Of a DNA stretch of 64,000 bases, positions 20,143 to 29,218 are shown piece by piece. The translations under genes were made by a program, and so were the position numbers. Each line of letters begins with the position of its first letter. Positions within the stretch are counted from its first letter, which is position 1. The DNA comes from Micropruina glycogenica (GTDB lineage: Bacteria; Actinomycetota; Actinomycetes; Propionibacteriales; Propionibacteriaceae): the NCBI RefSeq assembly GCF_900289045.1, contig NZ_LT985188.1, positions 1,240,001-1,304,000 of the forward strand, read 5' to 3'. Under the pieces are notes generated by a model. It was not told the DNA's origin. It ran no database searches and worked only from the letters and a program-made list of their open reading frames with translations.

Positions 20143-21081
20143 GTGAACGGTGCGGTGCGTCCTCGGTGGGCGCTGTGCGGCCTGCAGCTGGCCTCGGTCG
20201 CGGCCGGCGGCCTGTCGTGGCTGGCGGTGGCGGTCCTGCTGCGGCCGGCCGGCGACGTGGCGCTGTGGGCGATGCTGCTGGGCGTGCTCGGGGTGGCCGG
20301 CGCCTGCTGGCTGGAGGTGATCAAGACGCGTTCGATCGCCCGGGCCGCGAACCCGCCGGTCACCCTGCCCTACGCCGACCAGGTGCAGGCGCTGACCAGG
20401 TCGCGGCTGCGCATCGTCGAGGCGTTCGAGCTCGAGCGCACCCGCATCGAGCGCGACCTGCACGACGGGGCGCAGCAGTATCTGGTCTCGGCCTCGATGA
20501 AGGTGGGCGAGGTCACGCTGGCCCTGGCCTCGCCGGCGCGGGCGACCGATGCGGACCGGCTGCGGGCGGCGGTGCCGCTGCTGGAGCGGGCTCAGGACGA
20601 GGTCGACCTGGCCCTGCGGGCGTTGCGCGACACCGTCGCGGGCGTGCATTCCCGGTTGCTGGCCCAGCGCGGGCTCGAGGCCGCGGTGCGCGAACTCGCC
20701 GCCCGGCTCTCGACCGGCGCCGGAGCAATCGAGGTGCGGGTGCCGCACCCGCTGCCCGAGGTGCCCGCGGGGGTTGCCTCGGCGGCCTGGTTCTTCGCCG
20801 CCGAGGCCCTGACCAACGCGGCCAAGTACGCGGCCGGCGCGCAGGTCAGCGTGGTGCTGGCCGCCGACCGGTTTCTGCACGTCAGCGTGGTCGACGACGG
20901 ACCTGGTGGTGCCCGCATCACCGAAGGCGGCGGCCTGGACGGCATGCGCGAGCGGTTGGCCGCCTTCGGCGGCCAGATCTCCGTCTCGAGCCCGTCCGGC
21001 GGCCCGACTACGGTGAGCGCGCGGATTCCGCTGCTGCTGGAGGCGGGCCGGCCCTCACTCGGTTCGGCGGGCCGCTCGTGA
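20143..21081 (+). CDS. NarL-type sensor histidine kinase
   Basis: About 312 residues. Two hydrophobic segments at the N-terminus (ALCGLQLASVAAGGLSWLAVAVLL and VALWAMLLGVLGVAGACWL) anchor it in the membrane with almost no extracytoplasmic loop. The HisKA_3 dimerisation domain carries ERTRIERDLHDGAQQYL with the phosphorylated histidine, and the ATPase domain has AAEALTNAAKYA and GGGLDGMRERL. A minimal sensor beside an ABC transporter suggests that stimulus detection depends on membrane stress or on the transporter. The GTG at 20143 was chosen as the start before the first helix. The stop overlaps the response-regulator start (GTGA). Confidence 0.88.
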   Translation: MNGAVRPRWALCGLQLASVAAGGLSWLAVAVLLRPAGDVALWAMLLGVLGVAGACWLEVIKTRSIARAANPPVTLPYADQVQALTRSRLRIVEAFELERTRIERDLHDGAQQYLVSASMKVGEVTLALASPARATDADRLRAAVPLLERAQDEVDLALRALRDTVAGVHSRLLAQRGLEAAVRELAARLSTGAGAIEVRVPHPLPEVPAGVASAAWFFAAEALTNAAKYAAGAQVSVVLAADRFLHVSVVDDGPGGARITEGGGLDGMRERLAAFGGQISVSSPSGGPTTVSARIPLLLEAGRPSLGSAGRS

Positions 21082-21746
21082 GGGTGATCGTCGCCGACGA
21101 CTCGGCCCTGCTGCGCGAGGGCATCGCGGGACTGCTGGAGCGCCAGGGGCACGAGGTGGTGGCCCAGGCCGCCGGTGCCGACGAGCTGCTGGCCGTGGTG
21201 GCACACCACGCGGCGGCGGGCGTGGACGTGGTGATCACCGACGTGCGCATGCCGCCCGACTACACCGACGACGGCCTGCGGGCCGCGCTACGGATCAGGG
21301 CCGACCACCCCGCGATCGGCATTCTGGTGGTGAGCCAGTACGTGGCCCCCGAATACGCCCATCAGCTGTTCGGGCCCGAGGGGGGCCCGCCCGGCACCCT
21401 CGGCGGCCTGGGTTACCTGCTGAAAGACCGGGTGGCGCGGGTGGCGGACTTCCTGCGTTCGCTGGCGGTGGTCGCCGCGGGCGGCGTGGTGATCGACCCA
21501 GATGTGGCCACTCGGCTGCTGCACCGCACCTCGCCGCGACTGGCGGCCCTCACCCCCCGCGAGTTCGAGGTGCTGGAGCTGATGGCCCGCGGTCTGTCGA
21601 ACGCGGCCATCGCCGAGCAACTGCACCTGTCGGCCGGCGCGGTGAGCAAGCACGTGGCCGGGGTGTTCGCCAAGTTGCAGCTGGGCCCCGACCAGGACAA
21701 CCGCCGTGTTCGAGCGGTACTCGAGTTCCTGTCGGCGCAGAACTGA
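21078..21746 (+). CDS. LuxR-family response regulator
   Basis: A 222-residue regulator. The receiver domain starts VRVIVADDSALLREGI, with the phosphoacceptor in VVITDVRMPP and the conserved lysine in GYLLKDRV. The C-terminal LuxR helix-turn-helix reads LTPREFEVLELMARGLSNAAIAEQLHLSAGAVSKHV. The GTG start overlaps the kinase stop by four bases. It is probably the regulator of the divergent ABC transporter through the palindrome at 20091-20108. Confidence 0.93.
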   Translation: MRVIVADDSALLREGIAGLLERQGHEVVAQAAGADELLAVVAHHAAAGVDVVITDVRMPPDYTDDGLRAALRIRADHPAIGILVVSQYVAPEYAHQLFGPEGGPPGTLGGLGYLLKDRVARVADFLRSLAVVAAGGVVIDPDVATRLLHRTSPRLAALTPREFEVLELMARGLSNAAIAEQLHLSAGAVSKHVAGVFAKLQLGPDQDNRRVRAVLEFLSAQN

Positions 21747-21798
21747 AGACCCGCAGACAGGCCGAACTGGCCGAGCCTGTCGAGCTGGCCGCCACCAC

Positions 21799-21958
21799 CG
21801 TCATCCCGGGCTTGACCCGGGATCTCACGACCGCAAAGCGTCAGAGGTCTCGACAAGCTCGACCAGCGAGATCCCGGCGTCCGCCGGGATGACGGATGGC
21901 GGGAGGTGGGAACCATCCCAACTCCCGCCACCCAATCGGTCTCGACAAGCTCGACCAG
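21799..21958. repeat. Cluster of dispersed short repeats and a hairpin
   Basis: The 215-base convergent gap contains several elements. One is a variant hairpin ATCCCGGGCTTGACCCGGGAT (about 21802-21822). Another is the standard ATCCCGGCG-TC-CGCCGGGATGAC (21870-21893). Two direct copies of GGTCTCGACAAGCTCGACCA lie at 21846 and 21938. A 15-bp stem-loop TGGCGGGAGgTGGGA..TCCCAACTCCCGCCA (21897-21930) could terminate both converging transcripts. No coding sequence is credible here. Confidence 0.75.
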
Positions 21959-21961
21959 CCG

Positions 21962-24016
21962 CTACGGCTTCAGGCTCAACAACCAGGCCAGCGTGTAGCT
22001 GTAGGTGTTGCCGTCGTCGATCTTGCTCTTGTCGAACTTTCGCAGCTCATCCAGTGCCTTGACCCGGGCGTCCTCACCGGCCAGTGCGGAATACATCAGG
22101 ATGTAGTCCCCGTACTGCTGGTTGAAGCCCTTGGTGCCGACGCCCTCGGCGACGTTCTCGGCGATCCGGGCCGCGTCCCCCTTCAACTGATCAGACGATG
22201 GGCTGACCGGAATCAGCAGAATCGCCAGGGCCGCGGCAGGCTCGGCCGAGAACCAGGTCGCATAGTCGCGCTTGCCGCCCCAGTTCAGCGGCATCACCTT
22301 GTGGGTGAAGCCGGAGTACACCGGGTCGCTGAGGTTGAAGTTCGTCCAGTAGGCCTGCGCCGAGGCACCCTCGAGGGCGTGCATCCAGCGGGCCTCGACC
22401 TCCAGGGCCTTGTTGCCCGACGCCTGCGCCCACAGGGTCAGGCCCGCGTAGGCGGTGACCGCCTCGGACGCCGACTCCTGGTTGTTGCCGTCGGCGAACG
22501 GAACCGTGCCCGAGGCCCAGGAGTGCGACGCGTAGCTGTCGAAGTTGCGCCGTGACACGAAGTACTCGTTGGTCGACGAGGTGGCGATGTCGGCGGCCAG
22601 CAGGTTCATCACTGGGGCGAGCTTCTCGGCCAGGTCGGGATCGTCCGCCGCCAGCACGCCCGCGGCGTACAGGAAGTAGCCGTAGTGGAAGTGGTGGTCG
22701 TTGAACTCGTCCGAACCGAACGACGGGGTCTGCCCCACGATGCCGTGGTTGGTCGTGTCGTAGAAGAAGCAGAAAGCGTCGCGGGTCTCGCAACCCTTGG
22801 GGTCGGTCCACTTCTCCAACTCGGCGGTGACCTGCTGCTTGAGCTTGTCGGCCACGTCGTCGGCACCCACCTGCCGTGCAATCTGCATCAGTTGCGCGTC
22901 ACGGTAGAGCGCCTTGCCGCCGAAGTAGGTGTCGGCCGGGTAGGGCTTGGCGGCCGCCACGTCGGCCTTGACGGCCTCGGCGACCTCGCTCTTCTCGGCG
23001 CTCGACAGCTTGGATAGGTCCAGGCCAGCCCGGGCGGCGAGCGTCTCATCGGTCCAGGTCAGCTTGTTGCCGGCGTACACCGTCAGGGTGCCGTAGGCGC
23101 TGGCGTAGGTGCCGATGGGGTCACCTGCACCGGCCAGGGTGCCCTGCTGGTGCGGCATCGCCGCGAAGGCTGTCTTGCCGCCCCCCACGGTGGTGTAGTC
23201 CAGGGTGGTGGACGTCTTGTCCGTCACCTCGTACGAGGCGGACGTGGCCTTGACCGGGTCTGCAGCCAATGGCGCCATGGCCTCCAGCGAGCCGCCGTCG
23301 GGCACGGCGAACCAGGTGGCGGTCTGCCCCTTGGCCAGGTTCAGCGTGCTACCGGAGACCTTCGCCTTGGTGACCAGGCCGTAGACCGCCGCCCCGCCCT
23401 GCACCGAATAGGCGTCACCGGACGCTGCGAACGGCAGGTTGGTGGTCAGGCTCGCGTCGGCGGCCGCGGTGAAGGTGACGAAGGGCGAGCCCTCCGCGAT
23501 CAGCACCGTGCCGACGACCTGACCGCCGGCGGTGCCGGTGAGGGTCACCGACAACTCGTCGTAGGCGGTGACCTGCCAGGTGGTGGCAGAGCCGGTGCCG
23601 ACCTGAATGATCGGCGCGTAGCCGCCCATGATGTTCTTCTCGGTGGTGGTCACCGTGGGCAGCCCGAAGGCGAACCCCTTGCCGTCGACCCCGAAGGTCA
23701 GCGGCAGCGGGAAGACCGGCTGAGCGGTGTCGCCGAAGACCAGGCCCGAGAACCATTTGTTGGTGGGCGGCACCAAACCCTCACCCAGCCGCTCGGGCTT
23801 GAGATCCTTGCCGGCCTTGTTGACGATGCCGCTCACCAGCGGAGCGACCTGGTCGGCGCCCAGCACGACCTCGGACGAACCGCTCGCGCCGGGATTGGTG
23901 GTGGGGCCGGCCGCACCGCTCGTCGCCGGAGACGACGAGCAGGCCACCAGTCCAGTGATCAGACCCCCGGCGAGAACGCCGAGAAAGGTACGTCGAGTGC
24001 TGTCGATGGTGATCAC
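21962..24016 (-). CDS. GH81 endo-beta-1,3-glucanase lipoprotein
   Basis: A 684-residue secreted glycoside hydrolase of family GH81, which cleaves beta-1,3-glucan. The N-terminus has a twin-arginine-like STRRTFLGVLAGG followed by the lipobox LVAC at about residue 26, so it is probably a membrane-attached lipoprotein. The family's catalytic region is clear: GSDEFNDHHFHYGYFLYAAG with the acidic residue, YASHSWASG, and DGNNQESASEAVTAY with the conserved glutamates. It closes with NWGGKRDYATWF. It overlaps the membrane-fusion gene by GTGA and is the last gene of the exopolysaccharide module. A processing or quality-control role for the nascent glucan is inferred, by analogy with cellulases in cellulose operons. 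Confidence 0.88.
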   Translation of the reverse strand: MITIDSTRRTFLGVLAGGLITGLVACSSSPATSGAAGPTTNPGASGSSEVVLGADQVAPLVSGIVNKAGKDLKPERLGEGLVPPTNKWFSGLVFGDTAQPVFPLPLTFGVDGKGFAFGLPTVTTTEKNIMGGYAPIIQVGTGSATTWQVTAYDELSVTLTGTAGGQVVGTVLIAEGSPFVTFTAAADASLTTNLPFAASGDAYSVQGGAAVYGLVTKAKVSGSTLNLAKGQTATWFAVPDGGSLEAMAPLAADPVKATSASYEVTDKTSTTLDYTTVGGGKTAFAAMPHQQGTLAGAGDPIGTYASAYGTLTVYAGNKLTWTDETLAARAGLDLSKLSSAEKSEVAEAVKADVAAAKPYPADTYFGGKALYRDAQLMQIARQVGADDVADKLKQQVTAELEKWTDPKGCETRDAFCFFYDTTNHGIVGQTPSFGSDEFNDHHFHYGYFLYAAGVLAADDPDLAEKLAPVMNLLAADIATSSTNEYFVSRRNFDSYASHSWASGTVPFADGNNQESASEAVTAYAGLTLWAQASGNKALEVEARWMHALEGASAQAYWTNFNLSDPVYSGFTHKVMPLNWGGKRDYATWFSAEPAAALAILLIPVSPSSDQLKGDAARIAENVAEGVGTKGFNQQYGDYILMYSALAGEDARVKALDELRKFDKSKIDDGNTYSYTLAWLLSLKP

Positions 24017-24753
24017 CTCAAACCGATCTTGGTGAAGAACGCGAGCATGGCCTCGGACGGGCCGGCGAGCCAGCCGTCGTCGCGCAGGTCCATGATCGCC
24101 GTGACGGGGGTGTCGAGCCGGGTCAGCGTGACCAGTTTGGGGTCGGTCAGGGCGCTGCTCTCGATGGTGACGAACGTGATGGCCTTGCCCTCATCGTTGG
24201 TCTTGACCTCCACTCCGGCCACCGATCCGGTGACCGTCTGGTTGTTCGGCAGCACGATGCGTGCGCTGGCGCCCTGCTCGACCCGGCCGTAGTCGGTGGG
24301 TTCGAGCTCGAACTGCGCAGTCACGGTGCGCTGGCCGTCAGCCACCACCACGGCCATGGACGAGCCGCCGGCGAGAAAACTGCCGGGTTCGGCGTCCAGT
24401 GAAGCGACGTAGCCGGCGCTCACCGCCTTGTAGGTGATGGTGCCCTTCTGGGTGTTGATGTCGTAGGCCTCGGTCGAGTTGGGCTTGAGCCCGTTACCGA
24501 CGTCCTGCTGAAGCTGCACGCTGTTGAGCGTGAACAGCTTGTCGCCGGCCGAGACCGTCTGGCCCTGCTTGACGTAGACGTCGGTGACGACGCCGCCGTA
24601 GGACGAGCCCACGGTGGACGCCGGAGCGTCGACGGCCGCGCTGACGCTGGCCACCTGGGACTGGCGCTGGTTGAACAGCACGGTGAGTGCGAAGACGAGT
24701 GCGGCGATGCCCAGGATGCCGCCCCACAGTTTGAGTCGATTGATCCAGGTCAT
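24013..24753 (-). CDS. HlyD-like membrane-fusion protein of the glucan module
   Basis: A 246-residue protein with one N-terminal membrane helix (LWGGILGIAALVFALTVLF). A biotinyl-lipoyl-like hairpin domain follows (STVGSSYGGVVTDVYVKQGQTVSAGDKLFTL), then a short insert and a beta-barrel region (RVEQGASARIVLPNNQTVTGSV). This is the architecture of periplasmic adaptor or Alg44/HlyD-type partners of polysaccharide synthases. In a monoderm it would sit on the outer membrane face and guide the polymer. It follows the synthase gene by 47 bases and overlaps the GH81 start, so all three genes should be co-transcribed. Confidence 0.82.
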   Translation of the reverse strand: MTWINRLKLWGGILGIAALVFALTVLFNQRQSQVASVSAAVDAPASTVGSSYGGVVTDVYVKQGQTVSAGDKLFTLNSVQLQQDVGNGLKPNSTEAYDINTQKGTITYKAVSAGYVASLDAEPGSFLAGGSSMAVVVADGQRTVTAQFELEPTDYGRVEQGASARIVLPNNQTVTGSVAGVEVKTNDEGKAITFVTIESSALTDPKLVTLTRLDTPVTAIMDLRDDGWLAGPSEAMLAFFTKIGLR

Positions 24754-24800
24754 GATTGCTGTGCCTCAGAACTTTCTTGGTGTGATCGGGTTGGGGTGGG

Positions 24801-26654
24801 TCAGTTGATGCCTGCGGTTTCGGCCGCACGCTTGGGGGTTGATTCGGCGGGCACCGGTTCGGTCGCCGCCGCGTCGATGGCAGCCGCCGACGATTCGAGC
24901 AGGTCGGTGGCCCCCTCGGCCGGGGCGCTGGCGAGCAGCTGCACCTGGCGGCGGGCCTTGACGATCTCGTCGGGCCCGAGCGGGGCGCTCGGCTCGTCTT
25001 CGACCACGCGTTCGGCGAGATCGACGTCGGTCGGGTCGGCAACGCCCTGCACCTCGCGGGCCTCGTGGAAGCCCACGCCGATGAAGGCGCCGATGGCCAG
25101 GGTGTTCACGACGCTCCAGAAGGTGGCGACGTTGAGCTGACCGAGGTTGATGTCACGCCAGATCGAGACGATCGAGACGCCGAGCAGGAACACGAAGGTG
25201 AGCACCTGCGGAATGATGAAGTTGAAGGCCGACGACTTCTTGGTCGTGCCGGTCACGTGCCACTTGGTGTCGACCCCGATGAAGGCGTTCTTGAAGGCCC
25301 GCAGGTAGATCGGGAACGAGTTGGCGGCCAGCAGCAGCACCTCCCAGCGGAAGGTTCCCAGCGTCAGCGCGGCGAGCAGGATCTGCAGCACGTAGAAGCC
25401 GGCGTAGAACAGGAACCAGGTGAACACGTCCACCTGCAGGTTCACCGGGTGCAGGTCGAAGAAGACCTCCAGGGCCGGCACGAACAGCAGAATGCCGGGG
25501 GCGATGCCGGTGAGGTAGAAGGTGGCGGTCACGAAGTACATGAAGCGCTGGTCGAGCGTGAGCTTGCGCTTGGGGTTGAACGGGTTGTGCGTGAACAGGA
25601 TCTCGAACCCGCCGGTCGCCCAGCGCTGCTGCTGCTTGGTGTAGGCCTCGATGGTCTCGGGGGCGTCCCCCACCGCCAGGGTCTTGGGAATGAAGATCGA
25701 CTTCCAGCCGCGCTCGTGCAGCATCAGCGAGGTCCAGACGTCCTCGGACTTCGACTGGGTGTACATGCCGCCGATGTCGAGCACGGCCGCCCGGCGGAAC
25801 AGCACGTTGGTGCCCACGCAGAAGGCCGCGTTGAACTGGGTGCGGCCGGGTTGGATGAACCGGTAGAACATCGACTGCATGTAGCCGGCGCCGCGGCTGA
25901 TGATGTTGTGCATGTTGCCGTAGGTCTGCGGCGTCTGCACGAAGGCCACGTTGCTGTCGACCATGAACGGCAGGGTCTCTTCGAGAAACTCGGGCCGCGG
26001 CACGAAGTCCGCGTCGAGGATCACGAAGTAGTCGCCCTTGGCCACGGTGAGCGCGTTGTTGACGTTGCCCGCCTTGGCGCCGTGGTTGGTCAGCCGGCGG
26101 ATGTAGCCGATGCGCAGCCCGGCGGCCAGGTCGCGCACCGCGTCGGACTTGCCGTCGTCCAGAATCCAGGTCTGGTGGGCGCCACGGACGGCCTTGGCCG
26201 CCTCGGCGGTGCGCCGAATCACGTCGATCGGCTCGCCGTAGACGGTGATCAGCAGATCGGCGGTCACGGCGTCGCCGTCCAGGTGCAGGGGCCACTGGGT
26301 GGGGTCGTCGGTCACCCCGAGCCGCTCGTTGACGGCCGGGTCGTACAGGGCGCGCTGAGCGTCGTGGAAGGCGAACGTGCGGGGGTCCTTGGCCCCGGCG
26401 AGGATCGCCCACATCGCCATCAGCGCGTGAAAGATCAGGATCACCTCGGCCACGATGACCATGGCCCAGGGCAGCAGATCACCGCGGTTGGCGGGATTCA
26501 GCAGAAACCAGGCGTAGGCCAGAATGCCGATCGTGGCAGCGATCGACACCGCGAGCATGACGGGGGTGTAGGGGTTCTTGGTTCTCGCCCGCCGGCTCTC
26601 AGGCACGAGGCCATCGACCGGGGCGAAGTCGTTGGTGATGATGGGTGTGGACAT
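24801..26654 (-). CDS. Membrane GT2 beta-glucan synthase, curdlan-synthase-like
   Basis: A processive family-2 glycosyltransferase of 617 residues. Two N-terminal helices (VMLAVSIAATIGILAYAWFLL and MVIVAEVILIFHALMAMWAIL) precede the cytoplasmic catalytic domain. That domain has all four synthase motifs: DDGKSD, DADF, SEDVWTS (TED position) and QQQRW. At least five helices follow. The blocks NHGAKAGNVNNAL and DADFVPRPEFLEETLPF are close to those of curdlan synthase CrdS. There is no PilZ domain, unlike BcsA. Placement beside a GH81 beta-1,3-glucanase makes a beta-1,3-glucan product more likely than cellulose. The ATG at 26654 has AAGGGAG upstream. The C-terminal 80 residues are acidic and alanine-rich. 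Confidence 0.85.
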   Translation of the reverse strand: MSTPIITNDFAPVDGLVPESRRARTKNPYTPVMLAVSIAATIGILAYAWFLLNPANRGDLLPWAMVIVAEVILIFHALMAMWAILAGAKDPRTFAFHDAQRALYDPAVNERLGVTDDPTQWPLHLDGDAVTADLLITVYGEPIDVIRRTAEAAKAVRGAHQTWILDDGKSDAVRDLAAGLRIGYIRRLTNHGAKAGNVNNALTVAKGDYFVILDADFVPRPEFLEETLPFMVDSNVAFVQTPQTYGNMHNIISRGAGYMQSMFYRFIQPGRTQFNAAFCVGTNVLFRRAAVLDIGGMYTQSKSEDVWTSLMLHERGWKSIFIPKTLAVGDAPETIEAYTKQQQRWATGGFEILFTHNPFNPKRKLTLDQRFMYFVTATFYLTGIAPGILLFVPALEVFFDLHPVNLQVDVFTWFLFYAGFYVLQILLAALTLGTFRWEVLLLAANSFPIYLRAFKNAFIGVDTKWHVTGTTKKSSAFNFIIPQVLTFVFLLGVSIVSIWRDINLGQLNVATFWSVVNTLAIGAFIGVGFHEAREVQGVADPTDVDLAERVVEDEPSAPLGPDEIVKARRQVQLLASAPAEGATDLLESSAAAIDAAATEPVPAESTPKRAAETAGIN

Positions 26655-26950
26655 GACTCTCCCTTGGGAGCGCATCTTCGGAATTTCTCGTTGGTCAGCC
26701 TCGTCCGCGGTCGTGCCGCAGGGGCTTTGTTCACCGGCCGGTGAAGCCGGCTCCAGGGAGTTCGGGAATCGTTCCTCGCCGTGGAGTTGATACCAGAGTA
26801 GGCATGACCGTGCCCGAAAGCAAAATATTGGTCTCAGATACTAAAACCCATGTAACGGGGGCGTTTCAGCAATTGGCGACAGCCCTACTCAGGCGCAGAT
26901 TCGACGCGAACGCGGCCTGGCCGTTCCCGCAGTCCTGCTTGCCCGCCCGC
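26655..26950. promoter_or_regulatory. Upstream region of the glucan module with an AT-rich patch
   Basis: This 296-base gap carries an unusually AT-rich stretch at about 26818-26860 (including CAAAATATTGG and ATACTAAAACCC), in contrast to the surrounding GC-rich DNA. It lies about 170-200 bases upstream of the synthase start and is the best place for its promoter. On the minus strand TTTTAGTATC offers a -10-like TAGTAT, but no convincing -35 was found at the right distance. Confidence 0.35.
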
Positions 26951-28681
26951 TCAGCCGGAGCCCCCGCCCGGATCGCGTGTGGAGGGGCTCGAGGCCACCA
27001 ACGCGGTCAAACCCGACACCTGCCCCGGCACGTCACTGAGGTTCCAGGTCGCGCCGTCGTACCCGGTCGGCGCCACGTCCGGCAGCCGTCCGTCGGCCAC
27101 CAGTTGGCGGCACAGGGTCGTCCAGCGTTCGGTCAGGTCGAACAGGATCGCCCAGGGCAGGTAGCGCGAGAAGATGTCGTCGCCCTCGGCGCCGCGCAGC
27201 TCATCGGCCTCGACGGTGGCCAGGTGGCGCCGGAAACCCTCGACCTGATCGGTCAGCGCTCTGCCCAGCCCCGTGCGCTGACCGCGCCGCAGCTTGTGCC
27301 GCACGACGGCAAGGGTGAGCACAACGGAGACAAGCACCGGCACGAGATACCACGCCATGGCGCCAAGAAAGAGAAAGGCGACGTAGCCCACGGCCAGAGC
27401 GGCGATCACGCTGGTTCCTGCCGAGCGTGCGGGGTTGGCTCGAATGAACCAGCCGTCGGCGTCCGCGCGCTGCCGCGCCACGGCCACGATGCGGTCATGC
27501 CCCTCGGCAAGCAGTCCGGGCGAGTTCAGCGCGGCCACCGTGACGCCGCCGTCGAACAACTCCTCCAACAACACCACGGACGGCCGGTCGCGCGCCCTGC
27601 GCGAATCGACCAGGCGCGCCTGGGGGTGATCGCCTCCGCGCAGCCGAATGGCACCGTCGATCGCAAGTCCGACCAGGGTGGCGGCGGTGTGCCGCGGGTT
27701 CGGCCGGCCGTCGAGCAACAGCCCCGCCTCGACCAGGGGCACGCTGGGTGGTGCGAGGGCGACCGGAACCTCGACGCCCGGGTCGGGCACCTCCTCGACG
27801 GCCTCGCCCGAGGCGGGCACCACTCCGGCCGGCAGGCCGTCGAAGCGCCGGTCGTAACCGTTGCGGCGGTAGTACCACCAGCCGAACAGCGGCGTGACCA
27901 GGGCCACGAGGCCGCCCCCGGCCAGCGCCACCCGCTCGTGCCGCTGCTGGGTGACGTCGGCGCTCTCGACCAGAATGGGGCCTCCCCGCGTGAGCCGTGA
28001 CCGCAGCTTCGCCGCGATCGTGAGCGGGTTGCCCGCGGCGATCGTGGTGGCCACGAACCGTCCGACGCCCTGGTCGATCAGCCGGGTCGGGCACGGATCG
28101 TCCGCACCGACCGGCCCCGCCGAACAGAACACCTCTTGCACCCCGCCGGGCACGTTGACGGTCACGCTGGCGGTCACCACGCGGGGAAACTGGGTGCCGG
28201 TGACGTCCCAGTACAACTCGTCGTAGCCCGGGAAGGTGCGCATCGCCCCACGCACCGTGTAGCTCAGGTCGTAGGTGGCGGTCGGCTCGAAGATCGTGCG
28301 TCTGGGATCGCCCACCCTCACCCGCATGGACTGCGTTCGGCCCTCACCGAGGTCGCGTTGCACGGTCGTGGTGGTCGACACGTCGTCGGGGCTGGTGACC
28401 GTCGGGTCGGTGATCTCGAAGATCAGGTCTTCGTCGTCGTCGTACGGCTCGCGGGTGACGAGCCAGCGTTCGAGGCCGTGCCGTCCGGAGTTGGGGCCGA
28501 ACCGCAGCACAATGCGCTCGTCGACCCGCAGCGACCCGTCGTCGTTCAGCGTGTACGAAACGGTGAGGGTGTCGATCTGATCGCCGGTGGCCGCGTGCGC
28601 GGGCCTCGGTTGCAGGCCGGTCAGGGCGATGGTGAGCGTGATCCAGCCCAGCAGCAGCCAGGGCCGAGCACGCACGATCAT
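26951..28681 (-). CDS. DUF2207 membrane protein
   Basis: A 576-residue protein with a signal peptide ending in AHAA. An extracytoplasmic DUF2207 domain follows ([35 protein letters not shown] and the [11 protein letters not shown] strand), then a membrane helix near residue 250 followed by [10 protein letters not shown]. The cytoplasmic part begins with a winged-helix-like region ([22 protein letters not shown]), and a helix pair ([35 protein letters not shown]) precedes the C-terminal [15 protein letters not shown] and [17 protein letters not shown] blocks. This is the standard DUF2207 layout; function is unknown. The ATG start overlaps the smpB stop (ATGA). Confidence 0.88.
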   Translation of the reverse strand: MIVRARPWLLLGWITLTIALTGLQPRPAHAATGDQIDTLTVSYTLNDDGSLRVDERIVLRFGPNSGRHGLERWLVTREPYDDDEDLIFEITDPTVTSPDDVSTTTTVQRDLGEGRTQSMRVRVGDPRRTIFEPTATYDLSYTVRGAMRTFPGYDELYWDVTGTQFPRVVTASVTVNVPGGVQEVFCSAGPVGADDPCPTRLIDQGVGRFVATTIAAGNPLTIAAKLRSRLTRGGPILVESADVTQQRHERVALAGGGLVALVTPLFGWWYYRRNGYDRRFDGLPAGVVPASGEAVEEVPDPGVEVPVALAPPSVPLVEAGLLLDGRPNPRHTAATLVGLAIDGAIRLRGGDHPQARLVDSRRARDRPSVVLLEELFDGGVTVAALNSPGLLAEGHDRIVAVARQRADADGWFIRANPARSAGTSVIAALAVGYVAFLFLGAMAWYLVPVLVSVVLTLAVVRHKLRRGQRTGLGRALTDQVEGFRRHLATVEADELRGAEGDDIFSRYLPWAILFDLTERWTTLCRQLVADGRLPDVAPTGYDGATWNLSDVPGQVSGLTALVASSPSTRDPGGGSG

Positions 28682-29151
28682 TCGCCCCGGTTGCGCGCCG
28701 CCAAGGCTCGGGCCGCGTCACGATTCGCTTCGCGCTCGGCGATGGTCTGCCGCTTGTCCCAGTCCTTCTTGCCCGTGGCGATCGCCAACTCGACCTTGGC
28801 GTACCCGTCGTTGAAGTACAGCGCGAGCGGCACGATGGTGCGGCCGGACGCGGTGGTCGCCCGCTCGAGCTTCTCGATCTCGCGCCGGTGCAGCAACAGT
28901 TTTCGCTTACGCCGGGTGGCGTGATTGGTCCAGGTGCCGAAGGTGTACTCGGGAATGTGCGCATTGCGCAGCCACACCTCGCCGTCGTCGACGGTGGCGA
29001 AGGCGTCGGCCAGCGACGCGCGACCGAGCCGCAACGACTTCACCTCGGTGCCGGTGAGCACCAGCCCGGCCTCGAACCGATCGCCCAGGTGGTAGTCGTG
29101 CCGCGCCTTGCGATTCTGGGCGACCATGATGCGCCCCTTCTCACGTGGCAT
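28678..29151 (-). CDS. smpB: SsrA-binding protein SmpB
   Basis: The 157-residue partner of tmRNA in trans-translation. It shows the oligonucleotide-binding core [56 protein letters not shown] and [15 protein letters not shown], with the basic C-terminal tail [15 protein letters not shown] that enters the ribosome. The gene for the RNA lies at 15.9-16.3 kb. The start at 29151 (MPREKGR) follows the usual actinobacterial N-terminus; an ATG eight codons downstream with AAGGGG in front is an alternative. Confidence 0.97.
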   Translation of the reverse strand: MPREKGRIMVAQNRKARHDYHLGDRFEAGLVLTGTEVKSLRLGRASLADAFATVDDGEVWLRNAHIPEYTFGTWTNHATRRKRKLLLHRREIEKLERATTASGRTIVPLALYFNDGYAKVELAIATGKKDWDKRQTIAEREANRDAARALAARNRGE

Positions 29152-29218
29152 GGTGCTCGAACTCCCCTGGTCGACGCCTGATCAGAGGGTCAGCCTAGCA
29201 AGGGGCTATGCCAGAGCG

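Noticed and set aside
24801-26654. Cellulose synthase BcsA
   Set aside because: No PilZ domain, no bcsB/bcsZ neighbours, and a beta-1,3-glucanase rather than a cellulase is encoded in the operon.
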